A stretch of DNA of 5,437 bases from CAZUSC01 sp964622915. Its GTDB lineage: Bacteria > Patescibacteriota > Andersenbacteria > UBA10190. The stretch is taken from assembly GCA_964622915.1 (NCBI GenBank), contig CAZUSC010000032.1, positions 1-5,437 on the forward strand, written 5' to 3'. Under the pieces are notes generated by a model, which ran no database searches, was not told the DNA's origin, and saw nothing but the letters and a program-made list of their open reading frames with translations. Positions 1 through 4,160 of the stretch are shown here, piece by piece. The translations under genes were made by a program, and so were the position numbers. The stretch's first letter is position 1; each line of letters opens with the position of its first letter.

Positions 1-440
1 ACGCCCGCGTCAACGGCATTGGATGAACCAGCCCCCGTTCCGGTATTTGTTCCGGACAAGGCGGTTCCACTTCCTTGACTGGCTCCCTGCGCCGTGCCTT
101 GTGCTGCTCCCTGTCTGGTATCAACAACTCCTTCTGGCAGTACCTCTTGGCCGCTTTCATCAATGTACCCGCCTAAATCTGCCAACGACGGGCCGCCATT
201 ACCGCTTCCTTGCCCCATTCCCTGATTAGCTCCCTGGCCACACCCCGCTCCCGTACATACCGGTGCGCCTGTTTCTTCAACTGGTGTACCGGTGGCCGCC
301 GGCGCGCCAGTGGGGTTGCCCAGAGCGTCTACTGCCTCTTGCGCGAAAACAACCGCAGGAGACAGCACACTAAACCACACAACAAAGACCACCATCAAGC
401 TCTTCTGCAAACTGCGCGCGGCGAATGTATTTAAATCCAT
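1..440 (-). CDS. Gene D: secreted Gly/Gln/Ala/Ser-rich protein, N-terminal part (runs off left edge)
   Basis: This is an open minus-strand frame with no stop codon before the window edge, giving 146 visible residues. Residues 1-33 form a Sec signal peptide: Arg9 and Lys13, a hydrophobic stretch at about 15-32 and the cleavage site VFA|QE. The mature part is low-complexity and disordered-looking. It has a Pro/Thr/Ala segment (about 39-60), a CTGAGC cysteine pair, a GQGANQGMGQGSG stretch, a short ordinary stretch (about 80-105, DLGGYIDESGQEVLPEGV), then QG repeats (RQGAAQGTAQGASQGSG) and a Gly/Thr/Asn/Ser-rich stretch. The product is probably exported or attached to the cell surface; I do not recognise a family. 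The start at 440 has no good Shine-Dalgarno. An in-frame ATG at 470 would add ten residues but is preceded by a CCTCC-containing hairpin arm, so 440 is preferred. The gene follows C by about 90 bases and could be read through from it. Confidence 0.8.
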   Translation of the reverse strand, partial: MDLNTFAARSLQKSLMVVFVVWFSVLSPAVVFAQEAVDALGNPTGAPAATGTPVEETGAPVCTGAGCGQGANQGMGQGSGNGGPSLADLGGYIDESGQEVLPEGVVDTRQGAAQGTAQGASQGSGTALSGTNTGTGAGSSNAVDAG

Positions 441-470
441 ATGCTTTCGTTGTTGGTTAGTTATCCTCAT

Positions 471-499
471 GGAGGAAGACAACCTAAGTTGTTATCTCC
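471..499 (-). other. Imperfect hairpin in the leader of gene D
   Basis: The arms 471-483 and 488-499 can pair around a 4-base loop, with two mismatches and one bulge when read as minus-strand RNA. One arm carries GGAG, the tail of a GGGGGAG run that resembles a Shine-Dalgarno. The other carries TTCCTCC, which resembles the anti-Shine-Dalgarno. It sits 31 bases upstream of the preferred gene D start and directly abuts the alternative ATG at 470. There is no U-tract after it, so it is not a good terminator. It may be a translation-control leader structure, or chance. Confidence 0.3.
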
Positions 500-518
500 C
501 CCTCACAAGAACAAATAT

Positions 519-536
519 CAACTAACTAGTTAGCTG
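519..536 (-). terminator. Possible weak terminator overlapping the gene C stop codon
   Basis: A perfect 12-bp palindrome CTAACTAGTTAG (522-533) includes the stop codon of gene C. With one G-U pair the stem extends to 519-536. On the minus strand it is followed by the U-rich ATATTTGTTCTTG. The stem is AT-rich and the loop can only be the central 4 bases, so termination would be weak. Read-through into gene D is plausible. Confidence 0.3.
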
Positions 537-1660
537 TTATTTGCATCGTTGGTGATATTGATTTCAATTTCAATATCGCCACTTGTTTGGCTGCCGGCGT
601 TGGTGTTCTTGTTCTGGTCGTTGTAACCCGTGACAGCGTTAACATCTACGTCGTTCTTAATGTCGGCGTCGTTATGGACGTCTATATCAACATCATTATC
701 GACATCTAGATCGTTTTTGTTGTCAGAGTCAGCGCCAGTGGTGTCATTGGAGAAGTTTCCGTTGACTTCCAGTCCACCGTTGCCTGCGCCTGCCAAGCTC
801 GAGCCATTGTTGGCTGAATTGGCGAGAGCTACTACGACATCGACATTACCAGAGGTTTGATCACCAGCGTTGGTGTTCTTGTTCTGGTCGTTGTTGCCAG
901 TGTTGATATCAACATCGATATCGTTCTTGATCTTGGCCTTATTGTGAATATCCAAGTCATAGTCATTATCGATATCGAAGTCGTTGTCGTTGTCTGAATC
1001 GAATCCGGTGTCTTGGTTAGAACCGGTTACGTCTACAGACACACTGTTGCCGGAAGCACCAGCAAAGCCAGTGTCATTATTAGCAAGGTTGCTAATCATG
1101 GCCAATAGCGAAGCTGCTCCTGACTCCTGGGAACCTGCATTGGTGTTCTTGTTCTGGTCGTTGTTGCCAGTGTCGGCATCAAAATCCAGACTGTTCTTGA
1201 TGTCTGCCCAGTTGTCCAAGTCTAGATCGACATCGTTGTCGACATCTAGATCATTGTCGTTGTCGGAGTCGGCGCCAGTGGTGTCATTGCTGAAATCAGC
1301 TGTGACATCCAGGCCGCCATCGCTTGCTCCTGCCAAAGCAGCAGCGTTGTTTACGATAGTCTCCCAGTCGGCGGTTGCATCAATTACACCGGACTCCTGA
1401 TCACCAGCGTTGGTGTTTTGGTTCGAGTCATTGTTACCCGTGTTAGCATCAACGTCAGCATCATTTTTGACTTTAGCGTCATTATCAACGTCCTGATCGA
1501 TATCGTTATCGATATCAAAATCATTATCGTTGTCGGAGTCAAAGCCAGTGTTGCTGTTTTCGCCTTCAACATTTACGGAAGCCGCCAAGACTGGCGTTGC
1601 CGAAAAGAGAAGTGCGAGTACAAATACGCCCAAAAGGGAACTTACTAAGCGTTTGTTCAT
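530..1660 (-). CDS. Gene C: secreted, highly acidic Asp/Asn-rich protein of four 90-residue repeats
   Basis: This is a complete 376-residue protein. Residues 1-26 are a Sec signal peptide (Lys3, Arg4, hydrophobic core, TPVLA|AS). Nearly all the rest is four tandem repeats of exactly 90 residues (27-116, 117-206, 207-296, and 297-376, which is short by ten). Each repeat has a short beta-like lead, then TG-x-DSDN-x-ND with alternating Asp and hydrophobic residues. Invariant Asn residues are spaced 8, 8 and 6 apart (44/52/60/66 and their equivalents), followed by TG-x-NDxNxNTNAGxQxSG and a small-residue, Ala-rich tail. The pattern suggests a parallel beta-solenoid with Asn ladders and a strongly negative, possibly calcium-binding surface; both are inferred. 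There is no C-terminal anchor or sorting motif. The start is fixed by a strong Shine-Dalgarno at 1667-1677. A TATATAA sequence at 1701-1707 could be a -10 box, without a clear -35. No assigned family is recognised, but the style recurs in Patescibacteria surface proteins. Confidence 0.9.
   Translation of the reverse strand: MNKRLVSSLLGVFVLALLFSATPVLAASVNVEGENSNTGFDSDNDNDFDIDNDIDQDVDNDAKVKNDADVDANTGNNDSNQNTNAGDQESGVIDATADWETIVNNAAALAGASDGGLDVTADFSNDTTGADSDNDNDLDVDNDVDLDLDNWADIKNSLDFDADTGNNDQNKNTNAGSQESGAASLLAMISNLANNDTGFAGASGNSVSVDVTGSNQDTGFDSDNDNDFDIDNDYDLDIHNKAKIKNDIDVDINTGNNDQNKNTNAGDQTSGNVDVVVALANSANNGSSLAGAGNGGLEVNGNFSNDTTGADSDNKNDLDVDNDVDIDVHNDADIKNDVDVNAVTGYNDQNKNTNAGSQTSGDIEIEINITNDANNS
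533..1582 (-). repeat. Four in-frame 270-bp tandem repeats within gene C (ABAB order)
   Basis: Units lie at 1313-1582, 1043-1312, 773-1042 and 533-772. The register is exact: the plus-strand text TGGTGTT begins at 601, 871, 1141 and 1411, each 270 bases apart. The stretch TGGTGTTCTTGTTCTGGTCG is identical in three copies and altered in the fourth (1411). Units 1 and 3 share TGFDSDNDNDFDIDND, while units 2 and 4 share NDTTGADSDN and LDVDNDVD. The order is therefore A-B-A-B, best explained by duplication of a 540-bp pair after the first duplication had diverged. Confidence 0.92.
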
Positions 1661-1666
1661 CTGTAC

Positions 1667-1677
1667 TCACCTCCTTT
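1667..1677 (-). promoter_or_regulatory. Strong ribosome binding site of gene C
   Basis: The minus strand reads AAAGGAGGTGA, complementary to the usual 16S rRNA 3' end, 6 bases before the ATG at 1660. It fixes the start of gene C. The 13-mer CGAAAGGAGGTGA is identical to the one before gene A. Confidence 0.9.
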
Positions 1678-1799
1678 CGTAGTGTTGTGTTGCATGTGTT
1701 TTATATACCGACCTTATATTTCAACTATGACTTGACCCCCTCCTGTTGGCGTTTCCGAATAAATTGAAAATCATATCATGATGAGGCGAACAAAAAGAC

Positions 1800-1824
1800 T
1801 ACGCAAGCATTAGTTATCCACAGC
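1800..1824 (-). promoter_or_regulatory. Bipartite DnaA-box-like element upstream of gene C (copy 1)
   Basis: On the plus strand this reads TACGCA, 8 bases, then TTATCCACAGC. The 9-mer at 1814-1822 is a perfect match to the E. coli DnaA-box consensus. The same arrangement occurs upstream of gene B at 2630-2655. It lies about 140 bases upstream of the gene C start, in the 227-bp gap between B and C. Read on the minus strand (GCTGTGGATAA, 8 bases, TGCGTA) it could be a promoter or an operator. Its role is unknown. Confidence 0.5.
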
Positions 1825-1887
1825 ACCACACCATGACCAATATTGGATATCTGACCCTTTACATAAGCACTATTTACCAATGAAACA

Positions 1888-2574
1888 TCAGCGGGCTAAT
1901 CTCCAGCTGCTTGCTTTAAGATTTCCAAAATCCCCTACTGTAAACTTGAACTGTCGGTATTCACTGTCCGAATCGCAACCAGTAAGGTCTGCTTTCATCT
2001 TGACTAAGCCGGCTAATTCGTTGCCGCCGACAAACAACCCGCGGGATAAAGAAGCGATGCTAACCGGAGTCCCCGCGTGTCCGCTGAAGGTTGCGCGGGT
2101 GTCAAAGCAGGCTCCTGACCAGGAATCGCTGCCGGAGAAAGCGGAACCAGCCGGCGGAGTTATATCTGTCGAAGAATAACTCGCCTGGCCGTCATAGTTG
2201 AGCGCCAGATTCCATGGTCCAGCTTGTTCGTTTCCGCGCACGCGGATACTAACATCAAAGCGCGGAACGAAAGCGAGGCCACTGCTGTTCCAGACGACCT
2301 CCGGTTTAGCAAGCTTGAGAGTCGCCGAACAAGTACAAGGCTCGCTGCCGTTATTATCAAGAACGATATTGGGAGTGTTTTGGTTGTTGTCAGGTGTAGC
2401 GTCCGCGCGGTCTTCTAATCTCTGCTGTCGTCGGGCGGCCGCCTCTGCTCTTATCTGATCCAGCCGCTCCCGCCAGCTAAGCACTTCAGCCTGTGCGGGA
2501 GGTGGAAGAACAAATGTTCCAAAACCCACCAACAAAAAAACAACTAAAACCCCTCCCACAATTTTTATAACCAT
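1888..2574 (-). CDS. Gene B: secreted protein with a charged helix and a four-cysteine beta-rich domain
   Basis: This is a 228-residue protein of unrecognised family. Residues 1-29 form a signal peptide with Lys4, a long hydrophobic core, PPP and the cleavage site AQA|EV. Residues 30-58 are a highly charged Arg/Glu/Ala-rich segment likely to form a helix or coiled coil. Residues 59-79 are an Asn-rich linker. The rest (about 80-228) looks like a beta-sandwich domain, with C80-T-C82, C156 and C200 able to form two disulfides, and aromatic/Gly-rich strands (PEVVW, WNLALNYDG, SWSGACFD). The start at 2574 is chosen because AAAAAGGGGG (2585-2594) lies 10 bases upstream and a clean signal peptide follows. 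A GTG at 2650-2652 would add 26 non-signal-like residues and overlaps a DnaA-box sequence. No terminator is seen after the stop. It was probably transcribed separately from A, which ends at a terminator. Confidence 0.85.
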   Translation of the reverse strand: MVIKIVGGVLVVFLLVGFGTFVLPPPAQAEVLSWRERLDQIRAEAAARRQQRLEDRADATPDNNQNTPNIVLDNNGSEPCTCSATLKLAKPEVVWNSSGLAFVPRFDVSIRVRGNEQAGPWNLALNYDGQASYSSTDITPPAGSAFSGSDSWSGACFDTRATFSGHAGTPVSIASLSRGLFVGGNELAGLVKMKADLTGCDSDSEYRQFKFTVGDFGNLKASSWRLAR

Positions 2575-2584
2575 TGCCTGGATG

Positions 2585-2594
2585 CCCCCTTTTT
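2585..2594 (-). promoter_or_regulatory. Ribosome binding site deciding the gene B start
   Basis: The minus strand reads AAAAAGGGGG, one mismatch from AAGGAGG, 10 bases before the ATG at 2574. It favours this ATG over the upstream in-frame GTG at 2652. Confidence 0.65.
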
Positions 2595-2629
2595 GTATAT
2601 CTGATCTACAGTAAGAGCTGATCTCATAA

Positions 2630-2655
2630 TACGCAATGGCTAATTTATCCACAGC
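2630..2655 (-). promoter_or_regulatory. Bipartite DnaA-box-like element upstream of gene B (copy 2)
   Basis: The plus strand reads TACGCA, 9 bases, then TTATCCACAGC, with a perfect DnaA-box 9-mer at 2645-2653. The layout matches the element at 1800-1824 except for one extra spacer base. It ends 56 bases before the gene B start. On the minus strand a TATTAT sequence (2626-2631) overlaps the TGCGTA half and could be a -10 box. The DnaA-box half would then fall at the -35 position. Confidence 0.5.
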
Positions 2656-2660
2656 GCTAG

Positions 2661-2707
2661 CCGGAACAAAAAAGAAACAAAACCATCCGCCAGCTGGCGG
2701 ATGGTTT
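2661..2707 (-). terminator. Intrinsic terminator of gene A
   Basis: A perfect 28-bp palindrome (2680-2707, half-site AAACCATCCGCCAG) forms a GC-rich hairpin. On the minus strand it is followed by TTTTGTTTCTTTTTTG (2667-2682, partly shared with the stem). It starts 39 bases beyond the gene A stop codon. The U-tract lies on the minus-strand side, so it acts on A and should separate A from B. Confidence 0.85.
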
Positions 2708-2746
2708 ACCTTCCGTACAAATACTAGTACTCGTATATCTGTTTAT

Positions 2747-3421
2747 TTACTTGCCCACCGTGTGGCCAAGTAGTTGATGCCACTGCATAGCACCGTAGAG
2801 CGCCTCATGTTGAGGCTTGTCCGTCAGCAGACGATTAGCCCAGTATTTCCACTCGGCGTAGGTCGGATTGCGACCATACACGGAACGGAAGATCGCGTTC
2901 AATGGCTTCAGGCGACCCGGCAAACCGGCTATGCTGATGCCTTTTACCTTGCCGCCACCGACCGGTGACACGATTGGATCCGGTCCCGGGCAGCAATCAC
3001 CGCCTGGTCCTTGATCACCAACATCTTCTCCGCCTCCGCCCGTTGAGCAAGCAGCCACGGTGAGGTTGACAGTAGTCCTGGCTTCTTCCCCCCGGAAGCC
3101 ATCATCGCCATCTTCCTGGTCCCAGACAATAGCAGTTAAGGTGTGCTCACCGGTGCTAACCGTTACCGAGTCGGTTGTCCAAGAATCGGCGGATTCCGTA
3201 CTCATACCGTCCTGGTGATGAATCTGTACGCCATCAAGCAACACCTGCAAATGATCTAGGATCTGATCAAATTGCGCTGTGCCGCTAAAAGACATCTCTT
3301 GCTCACCACATCCTACATTAATGTCATTAATACTAACTTGAGCAGCCGAATCAGCCAAAACCAGGCCCGGAGAGACAGCCAGCATTAACGCCAAAGACAA
3401 AACAAGAATATTCTTTGTCAT
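2747..3421 (-). CDS. Gene A: secreted Ig-like protein with a conserved-looking C-terminal helical domain
   Basis: This 224-residue exported protein has a signal peptide at 1-23 (Lys3, hydrophobic core, SPGLVLA|DS). Residues about 28-124 resemble an Ig-like beta-sandwich: alternating strands, LLDGVQIHH, a late GEHTLTAIVWD strand, and Cys38 and Cys125 near its two ends as a possible disulfide. Residues 126-160 are a Gly/Pro/Asp linker with Cys143-Cys144. Residues about 165-224 are a compact helical domain with FRSVYGRNPTYAEWKYWANR and GAMQWHQLLGH. This resembles the 'YR..lGR.P...e...YW...l' pattern of DUF4214-type modules, but the match is unproven. The role is probably surface binding or attachment. 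The start at 3421 rather than 3475 is set by the Shine-Dalgarno at 3427-3437 and by the signal peptide beginning there. It is divergent from the YdjM-like gene and ends in a strong terminator. Confidence 0.88.
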   Translation of the reverse strand: MTKNILVLSLALMLAVSPGLVLADSAAQVSINDINVGCGEQEMSFSGTAQFDQILDHLQVLLDGVQIHHQDGMSTESADSWTTDSVTVSTGEHTLTAIVWDQEDGDDGFRGEEARTTVNLTVAACSTGGGGEDVGDQGPGGDCCPGPDPIVSPVGGGKVKGISIAGLPGRLKPLNAIFRSVYGRNPTYAEWKYWANRLLTDKPQHEALYGAMQWHQLLGHTVGK

Positions 3422-3426
3422 ATCTG

Positions 3427-3437
3427 TCACCTCCTTT
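3427..3437 (-). promoter_or_regulatory. Strong ribosome binding site of gene A
   Basis: The minus strand reads AAAGGAGGTGA, 5 bases before the ATG at 3421. This rules out the upstream in-frame start at 3475, which would place the Shine-Dalgarno inside the gene. The sequence and its CG 5' flank are identical to those of gene C. Confidence 0.9.
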
Positions 3438-3458
3438 CGAAAACTAGCTTCTGGCATA

Positions 3459-3485
3459 ACCAGGCTTTGTAACACGCCTGGTCAA
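3459..3485 (-). promoter_or_regulatory. Inverted repeat overlapping a -35-like TTGACC upstream of gene A
   Basis: ACCAGGC (3459-3465) and GCCTGGT (3476-3482) form a perfect 7-bp inverted repeat with a 10-base gap. On the minus strand the far arm overlaps TTGACC (3480-3485), a 5-of-6 match to a -35 box. The -10 candidate 18 bases on (GGTTAT) is poor. There is no U-tract on either side, so a terminator is unlikely. An operator or leader hairpin for gene A is possible. Confidence 0.35.
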
Positions 3486-3500
3486 AAAGTGGAAGAGCCT

Positions 3501-3582
3501 TCAATTTAATTCCCAATATCTAATTTCCAATACCCAAAATCGGATACTGGCTACCTGCTACTAAATGCTTGATACTAAACTT
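3501..3582. repeat. Degenerate low-complexity intergenic repeats
   Basis: AATTCCCAATA (3508-3518) recurs as AATTTCCAATA (3522-3532), a period of 14. It is followed by GATACT/CTACT-type words (GATACTGGCTACC, GCTACTAAATG, GATACTAAAC) up to the start of the hydrolase gene. This is short-period, drifted sequence of the kind seen between genes in some Patescibacteria. No coding potential or hairpin is seen in it. Confidence 0.5.
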
Positions 3583-4152
3583 ATGACTGGCATAACGCAC
3601 CAAATGGTCGCTGTGTTAGCGGGCTTGTGGGTTCTTATTCTCTATCCCATTTCCCTCGGGCCAGTCTTAGCCGTGCTGGCGCTCGTTGCTGTAATGGTGG
3701 GAGCGCTCACTCCGGACTTAGATCAACCCACCGCCAATATCTGGCGTCGCCTGCTAGGAGCGCGCGCCATTGGAAATATTTTTGAATCCTTCTCTGGCGG
3801 TCATCGCCATCTAACCCATTCACTCATCGGCATTTTTCTGATTGGCTGGGGCCTGCGTTGGGGAATTGCCCAGCTGCTAAATCCCGCGGTGCAAGAGGCC
3901 GCCGGCCACTTGTGGATAGCATTTATGGTCGGCTATATCAGTCATCCGATTGCCGACACGCTAACCGATCGCGGCGTACCCTGGTTCTGGCCGCTTCACT
4001 GGCAGGTTCGTATTCCGCCCGGCCCCGAACAGTTAAGGGTTACCACCGACAGCCTAGTAGAAACCCTGCTGGTGCGCGGCGGCCTCATCATTGCTTTCCT
4101 TATCTTACTCACGTCAGACTGGCCCGTAGTATGGCAGTTTTTCACCGGTTGA
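3583..4152 (+). CDS. YdjM/DUF457-family membrane-bound metal-dependent hydrolase
   Basis: This 189-residue inner-membrane protein matches the LexA-binding, membrane-associated putative hydrolase family (YdjM, PF04307). The expected order of motifs is present: GITHQ (His6), GALTPDLDQP (Asp45, Asp47), GHRHLTHS (His74-His79), then GYISHPIADTLTDRGVPWFWP (His121, Asp125, Asp129). These His/Asp residues are the likely metal ligands. Hydrophobic segments lie at about 8-22, 25-43, 80-98, 108-127 and 166-185. The substrate is unknown, though the fold suggests hydrolysis of a phosphate or lipid-linked substrate at the membrane. The start at 3583 is chosen because family members begin a few residues before the first His. 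An in-frame ATG at 3565 lies in low-complexity sequence and would add six residues. Neither start has a Shine-Dalgarno. The gene converges on murJ with 8 bases between stops, and no LexA-type box is evident upstream. Confidence 0.88.
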   Translation: MTGITHQMVAVLAGLWVLILYPISLGPVLAVLALVAVMVGALTPDLDQPTANIWRRLLGARAIGNIFESFSGGHRHLTHSLIGIFLIGWGLRWGIAQLLNPAVQEAAGHLWIAFMVGYISHPIADTLTDRGVPWFWPLHWQVRIPPGPEQLRVTTDSLVETLLVRGGLIIAFLILLTSDWPVVWQFFTG

Positions 4153-4160
4153 TTATTCCA

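Noticed and set aside
23..434. Plus-strand open frames at the left edge
   Set aside because: The minus frame over the same bases has a signal peptide with a good cleavage site and stays open to the edge. The plus frames have Arg/His/Pro-rich, gene-unlike translations.
984..1400. Long plus-strand open frame opposite gene C, with similar ones at 630-860 and 1418-1648
   Set aside because: These are shadows of the repetitive Asp/Asn codons of gene C. They lack ribosome sites, break at every repeat and have Ser/Leu-rich translations with no protein-like pattern.
533..1582. CRISPR array or non-coding satellite in the 270-bp repeats
   Set aside because: The units are contiguous, in frame, without spacers, and encode conserved residues in each copy.
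1681..2655. Replication origin
   Set aside because: Only two perfect DnaA boxes are present, 831 bases apart with a gene between them. There is no dense box cluster, no clear AT-rich unwinding region, and no dnaA or dnaN in view. They are reported as regulatory elements only.
3911..3919. Third DnaA-box-like site TGTGGATAG
   Set aside because: It has one mismatch, lies inside the hydrolase coding sequence and lacks the TACGCA half.
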